From the NCBI GenBank assembly GCA_033239005.1, contig BSQZ01000061.1, positions 237,501-301,500 on the forward strand: a DNA stretch of 64,000 bases, read 5' to 3'. Made by a program: the position numbers and the translations under genes. This DNA comes from Lamellibrachia satsuma. Lineage: Eukaryota; Annelida; Polychaeta; Sabellida; Siboglinidae. The stretch's first letter is position 1. Each line of letters starts with the position of its first letter. This document shows, one piece after another, positions 1-11,106 of this stretch. The notes under the pieces are model-generated. The model was not told where the DNA came from. It saw only the letters and a list, made by a program, of their open reading frames with translations, and made no database searches.

Positions 1-209
1 CGCTTTTCCACGAACAGTCTCCCGATTTTCCATGAGGAAATGTTGACACCTATACACTTCGGTTTTTGTCATGGCTCGTATTTTGTTGTTGTTCTTGTTT
101 AATGCTGGAGGTTTGTTGGTGGCTGCTACGCATCGTTATTGTTTCACGCGCCACGAACGGGCTTGCCCCGAGTGTGCTGTGCTCCGTCTAAAATAAGCTT
201 TGTTCACAG

Positions 210-1225
210 AATTGGAACTACCTAGACGCATTCTACTACTGTTTTATCTCGCTGACGACCATCGGCCTCGGAGATTACATCCCCGGAGACGACCTGGACC
301 AGCTCCAGCGGCCGCTCTACAAGATCTGCGCCACCCGTGAGTGTTCCCATCTCGTCGCTAATGTCGTATCATTAACACAAAATGTGTCCGTTCGCCAGTC
401 TCCGGGATGCTGTGTTTAACAAGATTTTAAAATATTCCCAAAAAAGGAGAAAAAAACAGATGGCGTATCGAGAGTTCAACAATCCTTCACTTAAGTGTAG
501 AATTGTTGGACTCTCGATACGTCAATGGCTTTCTTAAGTGTAACCCGCCTCTCTGAAATATATGTAGGCTCTATATAATTTTTTTATTTTGTAAATATTT
601 ACGCTGCTAACATTTACACAATTTGGATACGTGTACCTATTTAATTTCGGATAAAATTGAATATATGATGATCAACCGATCACTAGTTTATGTTCACTGT
701 TAGCGTCTCCTATCGGATATGTCAATACTAAATCTATGTTTCGATATGATGGTGGCGCGCGTGCAATCTATCGTTAAATCTGAAATATGGAGAGCCATTT
801 TACAACGACTTGATTAGTATTATTGTTAATTATTTTAAAATAATAATTATTATTATTTTAACAATAACTTTAATAATAGTAATAATTATTATTAAAATAG
901 TATTATTAATATTGTTGTTATTATTAGTGTTATCATTATCATTGTTACTATTATTATTGCTGTCATCATTCCCGCTATGCTTGTCGATGCTGACACCGTT
1001 TGATGGCCACTTGCAGTGTACCTGTTCGTCGGCCTCACGATGATGATGCTGACGCTGGCCAGTATCTACGACGTGCCGGAGCTGAACATCGGCTACCACT
1101 TCTACCTGAAGAGCGACGAGAACAAGCCGGAGTGCTCCCGGCTGTCTGAGTCTCCCGTCGGCTCCAAGTACACGGAGGAGGGCGGATACCAGGGACCGGC
1201 TGCCAGCGAAGAATCTCGCGACTAA
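210..1225 (+). CDS. TWIK-type two-pore-domain potassium channel, last two exons (5' part outside window)
   Basis: Two exons, 210-336 and 1017-1225 (stop TAA 1223-1225), joined in phase (one base left by the first, two taken by the second) across a 680-bp intron with a cag acceptor and a gtgagt donor. The first encodes the second pore loop with the K+ selectivity signature [10 protein letters not shown] preceded by FYYCFISLT. The second encodes the last transmembrane helix ([17 protein letters not shown]) and a short cytoplasmic tail ending in ESRD. This order, and the residues PLYKICATL between pore and helix, match the KCNK1/KCNK6 (TWIK) branch of K2P leak channels, which set resting membrane potential at the plasma membrane. 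The upstream half (first pore, extracellular cap) lies before base 1. Bases 1-209 are intron. Family assignment is firm, the exact paralogue is not. Confidence 0.9.
464..521. repeat. Fold-back of a LINE 3'-tail sequence (20-bp inverted repeat)
   Basis: Arms 464-483 and 502-521 are inverted copies with a single mismatch around an 18-bp loop, inside the K2P intron. The right arm and the bases after it (gactctcgatacgtcaatgg) resemble the tail of the LINE family found at 15300-15340 and at 23220-23260 on the minus strand, so the hairpin looks like two head-to-head fragments of one retroposon tail. Confidence 0.6.
815..962. repeat. AT-rich low-complexity tract (ATT/AAT runs)
   Basis: Runs of att, aat and taat triplets fill the K2P intron just before its last exon. 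The apparent ORFs across it are low-complexity I/L/N runs and not genes. Confidence 0.8.
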
Positions 1226-2798
1226 CGACGAAATTAAGGAATCTGACACAATGACAGCTACTGAGCAGGGACGACAGGTGACACTTGCTGCTACCAATGT
1301 CGTTTGTCTACTCAACGGAACACGTTACAAAGATGAACACAGACTGAGATTGTTAATGTTGACTGCCGATAAAATACGGCATTTAGGCCCTATTCGGCGG
1401 AATGGTGTTGGTATTCTGAATGGCGCAGTAGCGATGGTTAATTATTTGAAATCGCTCGCGTTGGCGGGAGTATGAGCGGTGCACGTGATGCTTTGGGGAG
1501 AAGAACTCAGTAAGCAGGTTAGTAATGTGGGATACGACGGCTGGATACAATAGGAAGGTGATCTGACCAGTTACCAAATTGTAGAATTTAAACTTCGCGT
1601 AAGTTGAAACATACATGACTGCATGGTTGACGCCAGTGCGTCGAAACATGGAATTTAATATTTTTGTCAAGACATTGCAATATGTACCACACTTTTATTA
1701 AGTTGATTAAGACCCGTTGTTTGACTTTTGTTGTTATGTTGGCCTTTGGAGAAACCCGATGAAGGAATAGATTATATAGAAGCTGAATCAAGGACAATGC
1801 ACCATCGCTAGGTCAGTGTGATGGTATGATGTACTTACTGGAAACGTCGCATGCGGAAATCTTACCTCTTAAACCATTAAGTGCGTTCATACGAATCGAG
1901 CAACATTGTTTGTTCAGCACGTATTCCAGACACGAGATCGACTGGCGTTGACTTCATACACGTGTCTCTGCTTGACTGAGAGACGACTCTAGATACACAC
2001 TGTCGTGTGGATATATGTAACATATATTAATTAATGTGTATTTATTCGTGAGACCACCGTCATGAGTGGAATTCAATATGGCTAACAGGGATCATTGTCT
2101 TGATAGGTGGATGCACCATGGCGTTGTGTCGGTGTATGGGGAAGTATCACATTGAACACACATGCACACTAAAGACAACAAAGAGATATGTGCACTGAGC
2201 TTATTTTTTAAATGCGTCATTTGTAAAAGGCATACAATATAGCCAAGCATGTTGCATAAACTTAACTGGCCTCGTTCGTTCTACCAGAGTGCGAATGCCT
2301 TCTAATTGTAAATTGGGCGACAGTAGCACGGAGCGGAGCAGTTATGTTGTGAACGTCGGACTCTCAGTCCGTGTCGAAGCTTGGGCAATTTAGTTTACTC
2401 CACGTTGCCGCAGTTCATTCAGCCGTATACGTGAGTACCTAGCAGCAGACTGTTGTGGATAGCTGTGAACGAATTATTTTCGCGCTGCAGTTGTAGCATG
2501 GCTGAATGTGTTCCGGAGATGTCGAGTTTGCTTTGGGATGAATCCTGTCAAGGGTGAAGTGTAAAGCGCTTTGATCGGTCAAAAGGACGGGATAAAGACT
2601 TATCGTTTAAAACAATGCATACCGATGGTTGCTAGTAAATAGTCACCTTCTTAACGTCAGCTTACCCGAGTGCACATTATATATTATCTATATTTTATCT
2701 GTTCCAGTAACTGGATGTATATATTTTCTCCGATACATCGAACGTAAATATGTAAAATAAAGGTTACTGTTGTGTATTTGAAGGTTCTGTCAAATAAA
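1226..2798 (+). other. Putative 3' UTR of the K2P gene
   Basis: No ORF with coding character follows the K2P stop. Two canonical AATAAA signals lie at 2756-2761 and 2793-2798 and are the first on this strand after the stop, so the transcript probably ends near 2780-2820. A SINE remnant (about 2340-2482) would lie inside the UTR. The UTR end is inferred only from these signals. Confidence 0.45.
2340..2482 (+). mobile_element. tRNA-derived SINE remnant
   Basis: Contains cggactctcagtccg, gaagcttgggcaattt, then ttgccgcagttcattcagc and gtgagtacc, in the same order as the better copies at 11961-12190 and 30898-31150. The 5' tRNA-like head is degraded. Confidence 0.6.
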
Positions 2799-3332
2799 GG
2801 TTGTCTTTGTGCTGCATCAGGACAAGATTCATGTTTGTTATGCACTTATTTTGTGCTCATCGAATCAGCAGTACATTTAAATAAATTATAGATGATAGTT
2901 TTATTTATGAATGTTAACACAACAAACTGTTTAATTCAAGAAAAATTATATATTCACTGGACGTTTATTATATCAAACCAGTGCCATATTTAATGACATA
3001 ATGGCCACACCTATATTATCGTTATATATATTTATTTTAATATTGCAAAAGTATTATTGTAATTTTGGTAGCGGTGCCAGAACTCGCACTTTATCTTCGC
3101 ACTAGGTTTATTGATGCGAATGTTAAACGTGCTTCGCAGTTGAGCAGGGTTTTTTTTATTAATCTGGCTATAGTAAATACATAGACACCGTTTCTTCCTA
3201 CATTGGATTTTACAAATAAACGGTATCAAGTTATTTGTTTTTTTTTGTGTGTAATATTTCATTATACAAACTAGACTATAGCAGTGGGTCGGTGGGTTTC
3301 GTTCACTGGTCGTCGCCGAACGGGCCATGGGT

Positions 3333-6300
3333 TCATTTCGCCGGACAATCCTTTGCTTGGATACACCGGCCGTTGTACAGTATTGGATGGCAGCCCATAC
3401 ACTCGCAGCGAGCTACGTAGCCGATGCAGTAGGGCACAGGGTCGTCACAGCTCGGCGGGCAGGGAGAGGCGGACTCGTTCCATCTCATCATGTTGCCGCA
3501 TCTCTCTGTCAGCAAACCAGCAGTGTTAAAATGAAGCAAAAGTCATGATTTGAATTAACACAACGTAACCATTTCCAACTACAATAAAGAATATCATGCC
3601 TGAGGTTTATTTAAAATTTGTTCTAAAAGTGGGAGATTCTGGTAAAATATAAGTTCTCATAACGGCTGACATATTGACCAGGGCGACCAATAAGCGCCTG
3701 GCAGTTCTAAGAAATCGATGCAGCTAGACTTCCGCTATGACGCGTCGAGTGTATTCGACCGAAATCGAACGGCCGACAGGTATAAATAGTTGCAACACAA
3801 ACTCAATCAAGCTAGCTGCCAAGACAGCTACAGGCACGCATATACTATATACCCATATGAAGGAATATGTGTTCATTTGCAATTTTATTCGCACAGAATT
3901 GGTCGATATTCGTATGTCTAGGTTGTTTGTCATTGTTTCTCTGAGTCATTTTGCTCTCGGACTGGCTAATCATGCGAATCGCCATTGAGTTAAATGTTTT
4001 TGTTCGAGTGTTTTTTCAGCAATTCCTGTACCGCGGCATCCGATATGACTTGATACTTTTACTTTGCGCGAACCACGGCTGTTTACATTAGGGCTCCTAG
4101 ATCAGCCTGCACTAGCTATGGCCACACCGGTTGGTCAACTCTGGCCACACCGTTTGGTCAGCTCTGGCCAAACCGGTTGGTCACCTGCTATGGCCTACTT
4201 GTATAACTTTTATTACTAAAATCCTGGTAAATGTTTTTACAATGAGAACATTCTTACATATAACTGTCTGTGGTGCAATTTCGACTTGTAAGACAGAAAT
4301 GTCCATCTACTGTTTCGTGGAAGCGATAGATGTTGCTGAAAGCAAGAAATGCTTGGACCACCTGCAACCGGAAATTGTCACCGTCCGGGTAGCATCGATG
4401 GAGAGCAGGGATTGCATCACTAGTAAGATTAAATCCAGAAGCGAAGGTAGACCTTCGTCGGCGTCCGCTTTTATTCCGTAATCTCAAACTAATCATTTGT
4501 CTGAGATGGTAACATAATTCCTGCGTTATAATATTAAAACATTTGACACTTTATTGGTACTCTTTGGTTTTGTAAATTTATAAAAATTCAATTAACATGA
4601 ACTTAACAGTAGCAGCGCTCTTTGGTAGCAACATTACATCACATTTTCATTAACACAAAAAACTCAACAAATCACAAATAAATTCAATAACATAAAACAA
4701 GTAATTATATTAAGCATAATCTGTTTTTACATGGCTTAACACATAACCACAAGAACTATGTATGTTATTCACAATTCCTAGTATAAAGGATAAACATCTT
4801 TTAGGTAAATTAAGCTTTTAAAAATTGTATTACTCAGAATGTTCCTTGCAGAGAAAGTAACAGCACTACTTAACTGACACAGTCGCGTTAAAAATGAACG
4901 TAATACACAAATCACAAAGTTATTAAAATAAATAAGTACATATAAAAATACTAACCGGGAGGGAATCTTTATTATGAGTAAACAAATCTGGTACAAGTAT
5001 GTAAACAAATGAATAACAAAATTATATATTGTTTATAAATGCTTGATTCTAATCACTGTCACATTGGTGCAGTCCAGTATACATATCTAATCCATTATTG
5101 TGCTGCATAAACTAGACCCAGTACTAATTCAAAACTACTTTCAGTTGTGTTTCCATAAATCCATGTGATGCACTTTAATTGATTCCCGATGTCCATGATG
5201 ATGCTAGTGATTTCACCATATCTTTGAGACAGCCTGAAAACAATGATAATAATAAGTGTATTTATCATAACACGTTTAAATGGATTTTTCATTTATGGCT
5301 ACAAACAAAAGAAGAAACCGAGACATCAGTTACAGTACTTGCATGTCTTTGTTGTTACAAACATTAAAACTTGTCAGTTCAAATTTGTATTTTTTAATAT
5401 TGAAGTATTACACTGATGTCAATATTGAAGTACTACACTGATGTCAATATTGAAGTACTACACTGGTGTCAATATTGAAGTAAATACACTGATGTCAACA
5501 TTGAAGTACTACACTGATGTCAATATTGAAGTACTACGCTGGTGTCAATATTGAAGTAAATACATTGATGTCAATATTGAAGTACTACACTGATGTCAAT
5601 ATTGAAGTACTACGCTGGTGTCAATATTGAAGTAAATACACTGATGTCAATATTGAAGTACTACACTGGTGTCAATATTGAAGTACTACACTGGTGTCAA
5701 TATTGAAGTACTACACTGATGTCAATATTGAAGTACTACACTGATGTCAATATTGAAGTACTACACTGATGTCAATATTGAAGTACTACACTGATGTCAA
5801 TATTGAAGTACTACACTGATGTCAATATTGAAGTACTACACTGATGTCAATATTGAAGTACTACACTGGTGTCAATATTGAAGTGTAAACGTATTATTCC
5901 ATGGGCCAGTTGTTGTTATGAGGTTTTGACTCAAATTATTATTATTTTATTTCGATATGGAATTGATCATTAAAATTGGTATTTTTAAGGTGGAATTATA
6001 ATTGATATGTTGTAATTGAATTGATGCAAACCATCATAAGCAATGATATGTCTGGACTAATGATTCAACTAGATTAACATTATATACATGACATAAAAAC
6101 ATCTAGGATAAGCTTAGTTGCTCAAGTTTGTATTCTTTTCAGCTTGTCAATGTTCTTGGCCTCTAGGCTTGTGTGCAGCATTCTAATGAAGACATTATGT
6201 TCAAAATGTGAGCAACTATGGCATTATTATTATTATTTCAGAAGGGTGTGATTCAAATGCGTAACAAAATATCAGATGACACTGACATTGATGAGCAGTT

Positions 6301-7716
6301 TGTGGAAGGTGGTTCAATAATTCATACGTGATCAAGGGTGTTATGAATGAAAATAATGCGATAATTTTATAATGCTTTTACGCTTTGTAAGACGAATACA
6401 TTTCAGTGTCAGCCACGTGAAAACAGGGAACAGTACTTGCGACAAAAGTCCTAAAATATATATTTTAAAAGACAACGCATGGCAATAATGCGCCTGGGCG
6501 ATAATGAGGAATGGGCACGTATTTGAAGAACAAATAAATACACTAATCGTCCGGTTAGTTTTGTAATTTGGTTTTGTTATGAAAACACGTGAACTTATTT
6601 TTATCAAGTTCAACTTACGAAAACTAATCACACGGATCCTGAAACTTACGACGATTGAGACAGTTTGCTTTCCTGGTTATCAATAAATCAACGTATAGCC
6701 ACGTGTCAATATAAAACATTATAAATTCATAGCATGCAGCAACTACACAAGAGCCCGTAAAACTTACCAAGTAGGCGGAGCTTAACATGTAAACATCTAT
6801 TGCGCATGACACGAGTCTGCCAACCTCCTGTGGATTAAATATGAGTTTGCACCTTTCTAACCGTTGCGCCATTTTCGTGGAATAAACTGGGAGGTATATT
6901 ACACCATTTCTGCTTGACAATACTCCTGATTTCTCATCCACACTGAGACATTCACTGTTGTCGTCCCAGTTTATACGCGCGTGCGTGCGTGCGTGCGTGC
7001 GTGCGTGTGTATGCCGTTAATAGTTTCCCTGTTGTTGTCCTCGTTTCTTCCTCCCTGTAACATTCTGATAATGGTCTGAAAGCTGTGACTTCTTCGAAAT
7101 AACTGGTTACCATTCATTGTACGTAACTCATTTGTTGAAGTGTACGACACTGTACCTACAGAGTAATATGCACCTGTGTTTTATGTACACTGGGTATGGC
7201 CACATACGTTTAATACAACAACCAGTTAAATAAATGGTGCAAAATGAATATGTGCTGCAATAAAATGTTTCGCTTGTAACACTTCAACTAAGATAGCCTT
7301 AAATAGCATAAAACACAATCTTTATTGACAAAGTACGTCCATTACTGAAATAATGCTACGTACATACTACCCAAAATTATATGTTCGCTACACGTTCTCG
7401 GTGCAAGATTTAAGTTCTTTTTACATTTAGTATGACAGTGTACAGTTACGATTCCTTCCAACAAACATACACAACCTCCTGTACGTGATTGGTAGTCAAT
7501 AACATTTCGTCTAGAACCCGGTGTATTTGGACCCGAACGTCTATATAATTATAAACAGTGAGAATCGGTGACAGCCCAGATGTAAATAGCAATGATAAAC
7601 AAAACATTACGTGTACAGTTGAACTCACAGTAATAAAATGCTGAAGTGATCGAAGTCGTTTGTTCAAAACAGCTTTGTTTTTTGGACACCGCGTCATTAT
7701 TATATAATATTATGTG

Positions 7717-7759
<43 letters not shown>

Positions 7760-9564
7760 ATGGTTCAATTCACCCGCTGTTACCCTTTCTACGAACAATC
7801 GATTTGCCCTGTGTAGTTATCGTACAACTGTCGGCAACGCTGCGCGAACAATTACGTACAATTGTTCACAACGTCATATACGTCGTTTTCCGATTGTCCG
7901 AAGTTATGCAATACAAACGCAAGGCGTCACCAGACGTCAGTACAACGTCACAATTTCAAGAAGCCATAAAAATATTGACTGGTCGCATCATCTACCAAGG
8001 CATAGCTATTTATGTGGTAATGTTATGTATCCTGACATTTTACAGTCACGTACGAATTACCAAGTTTTCCATTCCGGAGGATGGATATTTTTGCTGTTGT
8101 ATTCAATGAAAATATCTGGTTGTCCCCCGTTATTTGTTTTCATTAGGTTATTTGAATATTCAGATAACAAATCAACTAGCTTATTATAAACTCGCGAATA
8201 GCCTACTTTAGTATTCGCATATCTTGTGTTCGACTATGGCGTTGACCATTGCATGGAATGATTTTGTTTTGTTATCGACGTCTGGCATTATTACTACTGC
8301 CATCGATTACTATCGCACATCCTCGCCGCCAGGGGCCTCTGGCTACATCGGTACCCCTGGCGGATCGACCTGTTGAAACGTAGTCTCGTTCATTCGACTC
8401 TCGCTCGGTTTCGTGAATCCGCCGAGAAGAGAGTCTGGCAGCAGAAGCGTGGTCTCGTTGTTACCCACTGTCACCACTCCATTCTGTGTAGGCGTTCCCG
8501 TGAAGCTACAGCAGCCTATCAGCGTCATTATCGAGATGCTACAGTAAAATTTGTGTTGCCTGATTTAACTTTTCAGTCGGAGAGTTGTGTCAATATAATC
8601 AATGTTTAAAGGTAATTGCATCGTATCAAATGATAACAGTTAACTCTTATTTTATGAATTAGTCAAATGCCCGGATGACATCGTAATTAGCTAATTATAT
8701 ACCCGCCCAGAATCTGGGCGCATACATAATTTCCGTCACATTGAAAACCCTAATCTGCATCCAGGCGAAGATGTGTGCGACAAACGGTGACGTCACAGCG
8801 CGGAGCCTGGATAATCGAGGCTAGTTGAAAAGTGGAACTTTAGTTGCTGTGTTAACCAGTAATATTACGAGCACGGAGAACTTAGACCTACATACGGGAG
8901 CCAAACTTTAATTAGCTGCGGACCGGTCGTGGGAACAGTCTTCGAAAATTAGGCGCGGGCCCGTCTAGTTCCCAGAAACACGTCGACAAAGACAGAAAGT
9001 GGGACGAAGTACACATGATTCAGCGTACATCCGCACGTAGCGTGGGATAAACTGATATCGCAGATGTTTACAGTACACTTTTGGATCAACTTAACATTTT
9101 ACGCTTATTTAATGTACAATTTACCACACTCCGCGAAGGCTCGTACTAAGAGTTCAACACATATTTTCATTTTAAAACATGCACAAATAATTGACATAAA
9201 ACGTACAGGAAATTGACCTATTTCTACTCCGTTCGTGAAATACAACCTTATATCCGATTAAAACGAATAATGATGTTTACTAACCTTGCGTGACATAATA
9301 TGGTATTATCTATTCGCATCACATTTTTTTAACGTTTTGCGAAATGAAAATAGTTTTTTTTAGACATTCAGAACATGTTGTAGGCGAATTGGCACCACAG
9401 ACATGCATATGAAGGTAGTGTTAATAAGTAGTTCCTGTTCGCTGTTGGACGTCTTGACTCACCGGAAAGGTGACAATGTAACTGTGAATATACTTACGCG
9501 GAGCCGCATTCGTTGCCGCCAGAAACGCCGTGGCAACGACCAGAACCAGCAGTAGAGTAGCCAT
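3333..9564 (-). CDS. Small secreted cysteine-rich protein with a TIL-like (trypsin-inhibitor-like) domain, two exons
   Basis: Exon 1 is 9498-9564 and exon 2 is 3333-3505, together 79 codons plus stop. Exon 1 gives a hydrophobic signal peptide (MATLLLVLVV...) with likely cleavage after the Ala-Ala before Pro22, and a gtaagt donor. It leaves one base, which exon 2 completes (C+AG = Gln) after the acceptor tgacag. The mature peptide has nine Cys in about 52 residues: C-x12-C-x3-C-x6-C-x6-C-x1-C-x2-C-x7-C-x5-C. The C-x-C step and the final C-x5-C fit the TIL fold of protease inhibitors (Ascaris trypsin-inhibitor type). Relative to the ten-Cys family, positions 2 and 6, which pair with each other there, are both missing and an extra Cys follows the C-x-C. 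A TTTATT at 3155-3160 (AATAAA on this strand) may be the poly(A) signal. The gene model is inferred from splice sites, phase and domain completeness. Inhibitor activity is unproven. Confidence 0.72.
4108..4186 (+). repeat. Three tandem copies of a ~23-bp unit
   Basis: The unit reads approximately ctggccacaccggttggtca and is repeated three times with a few substitutions. Confidence 0.7.
5396..5884 (+). repeat. 25-bp minisatellite, about 19 copies
   Basis: Unit gtcaatattgaagtactaca plus ctgat (25 bp). Copies differ mainly at tgat/tggt and at an actac to aatac variant that recurs every few copies in the first half, while the second half is nearly homogeneous. This suggests recent expansion at one end. 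Confidence 0.95.
6976..7012 (+). repeat. (GTGC)n microsatellite
   Basis: About nine perfect gtgc/gcgt units followed by tgtgta. Confidence 0.95.
7711..7760 (+). repeat. (GTGC)n microsatellite
   Basis: About twelve perfect gtgc units. The long Cys-Val-Arg-Ala ORFs across it are artefacts of the repeat. Confidence 0.95.
8329..8395 (-). repeat. Hairpin element with coding-like end (FQQVDPPGV), copy 1
   Basis: On the minus strand the segment reads gtttcaacaggtcgatccgc then an inverted repeat cgccaggggt...ccccctggcg-type (CGCCAGGGG / CCCCTGGCG arms) and gcgagg. Read as protein it ends FQQVDPPGV-P-M-stop. A near-identical copy lies in the opposite orientation at about 41070-41116. Similarity continues past the stop codon into the second hairpin arm, so this is a DNA repeat or transposon end, or a terminal exon captured by one. 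I do not recognise the family. Confidence 0.5.
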
Positions 9565-9571
9565 GACGTCA
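9564..9571. promoter_or_regulatory. Palindromic CRE-like site TGACGTCA overlapping the start codon
   Basis: A perfect TGACGTCA octamer ends at the A of the minus-strand ATG of the TIL gene. This is the consensus for CREB/ATF bZIP factors. Whether it is used is unknown, since an 8-bp match can occur by chance. Another copy is at 8788-8795. Confidence 0.3.
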
Positions 9572-9706
9572 CTTGTTGAAGACACCACAGGAAGTACCTA
9601 AGCGATATGGAGACATGCCGCGTTGACCGCGTTTTGGTAAGAAATAAACCTAGACAATGTTAAACAAGAGCACATTTACAAGTTACATACATGTTCATTA
9701 AACATT

Positions 9707-9711
9707 GCACA

Positions 9712-9755
<44 letters not shown>

Positions 9756-9762
9756 CACACAC
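9707..9762 (+). repeat. (ACGC)n(AC)n microsatellite
   Basis: About nine acgc units merge into a pure (ac)n run. Confidence 0.95.
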
Positions 9763-9917
9763 TTGTATTTGATGTATACATATGGACTTTTTTGTCTGAA
9801 ATAGACATTTCGTTTATTATTATTTTACTAATGATGTGTGCGTATTTATTATCTATTGGAATAACTCGATTAAAAATACCAACTGGAAATATATTATTTT
9901 CGTTAATTTGCATATAG

Positions 9918-10190
9918 ATGGCTTTAAGTGCTGCTGAAAGACAGCACAAGAGAAGGGAGACGTTGAAGAATAATCCGGTACAGCTAGCAGAGGTGTTGAG
10001 AAAAGACAGGGAAAGGTGGCATGCAAAAAAAAATCTCACGAAAGACTTAACTGAAAGGCATATAAGAATGTAACGCCGTAAGTGGGGCAAAGACAAGCGC
10101 GATTATCGGCACCGTTCTAAATGTATCTCGGAAGTGTTGGCAAATAGCCCACCAAGAACTCCATATACAACAGGGCCACCGTCGAGGTAG
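9918..10190 (+). pseudogene. Decayed basic ORF of transposon-associated type
   Basis: From ATG 9918 the frame encodes a lysine/arginine-rich peptide starting MALSAAERQHKRRETLKNNP, with the pattern KDRERWHAKKNL and RRKWGKDKRDYRHRSK, ending at TAG 10188-10190 (91 codons). An in-frame TAA at 10071-10073 (codon 52) sits just before RRKWG. The N-terminal A-E-R-Q-x-x-R-R and K-D-R-E-R-W-H patterns recall short basic proteins that are widespread in fish and invertebrates and are often repeat-associated; this comparison is from memory. The function of that family is not known to me. One nonsense codon suggests fairly recent loss. Confidence 0.45.
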
Positions 10191-10839
10191 TTTCACCAAG
10201 GAAATCAGTTGAGACAAAAGAATTGATTATCTCAATGCTGCTTAGTCGGAAGTAGTGTAAGGAACTTACCACCAAAATTCAAGTATCAGTCGTCGGTTCG
10301 GTTTCTCTACGTCCTGACGCTGGGCGGCAAATGGCCGTTAGTGTTCCATGCCGATGTCATGCGATCTCAGTTGGAGTTTCAACCTAGCAACTGTTATCGG
10401 CTTTGTTAAGAACAAACACCTGTTGTCTTTAAAAATATGCCGGTCACAGCTAGCTGCGTTGTCCATTAGCGCAATGTTCGTAGAGGTAGACCCGCTTGTG
10501 GAGACCGTCCTAACGTTCTCGATGGCGTACACAAGACTGCTCGACTCAGTTATCCCAGTCCATCTATTATAATGATTATGTTATATAAAGATAGCAAGTT
10601 TCTATTTACGATATCCTGAACCTTATCAATGTTCAGTGCTTTGAGTGATTCCGTATTGTGAAATCGTTTACTCAGTCCAAGACTTTGATTATTTTTCCTG
10701 TAGATTCAAGTCGCTGCATTTGGACAACGGAGTTATTTATACATTCTAAGCCATGTGTTAGTGTGGGTTGACAACTTGACATATACATTTATATAGATCA
10801 GTCTGTACGTCAGGTATAAAATTTTAACTTGTTGTCGAC

Positions 10840-10948
10840 ATGGCTGGAGTTATTACCAGCAGGATTAAAGACATTGACAAGTATTTAAGGTTTATCTACA
10901 TTATTATGACACTCTGGATACATCCACTGGGATGTTCGGCAGTTGAGG
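10840..10948 (+). CDS. Candidate first coding exon with signal peptide / membrane anchor
   Basis: ATG 10840 opens 36 codons plus one base, ending at a good donor (gag g|gtaagt). The peptide starts MAGVITSRIKDIDKYLRF, followed by a hydrophobic stretch (IYIIMTLWI) and GCSAVE, as in a signal sequence of a secreted or membrane protein. A tataaa lies 27 bp before the ATG. I could not find convincing phase-1 downstream exons in the window, so the gene is unidentified and could have exons in the next 6 kb that I missed. Confidence 0.35.
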
Positions 10949-11035
10949 GTAAGTTGTTTTGGTAGAACTCTTTTTTGTACTCTTTACTTTCCATCGTAGC
11001 AAACTGAAAATCGATGGCATTCCCAACTGAAGCTC

Positions 11036-11106
11036 ATTGCTGGTCCACTGGTCCTGGTCCACTGGTCCCGGTCCACTGGTCCTGGTCCCGGTCCACTGTT
11101 CCCGGT
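11036..11106 (+). repeat. Short tandem repeat ggtccactggtcc / ggtcccggtccac
   Basis: Six imperfect copies of a 12-15-bp unit built on tccactggtcc. Confidence 0.75.

Larger units (their letters stand above)
3540..9497 (-). other. Intron of the TIL-domain gene
   Basis: No further exon of this gene was found in the interval. It holds a three-copy repeat at about 4108-4186, a 25-bp minisatellite at 5396-5884, (GTGC)n arrays near 6976 and 7712, and a palindromic coding-like element at about 8330-8400. The rest is AT-rich DNA without recognisable genes. Confidence 0.55.

Noticed and set aside
4131..4496. Overlapping ORFs of 116 (+) and 80 (-) codons
   Set aside because: No splice sites, no start context and no family resemblance; the plus ORF begins in a tandem repeat.
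5396..5884. CRISPR-like regular repeats (also 28149-29232)
   Set aside because: Repeats are contiguous with no unique spacers, and the genome is eukaryotic.
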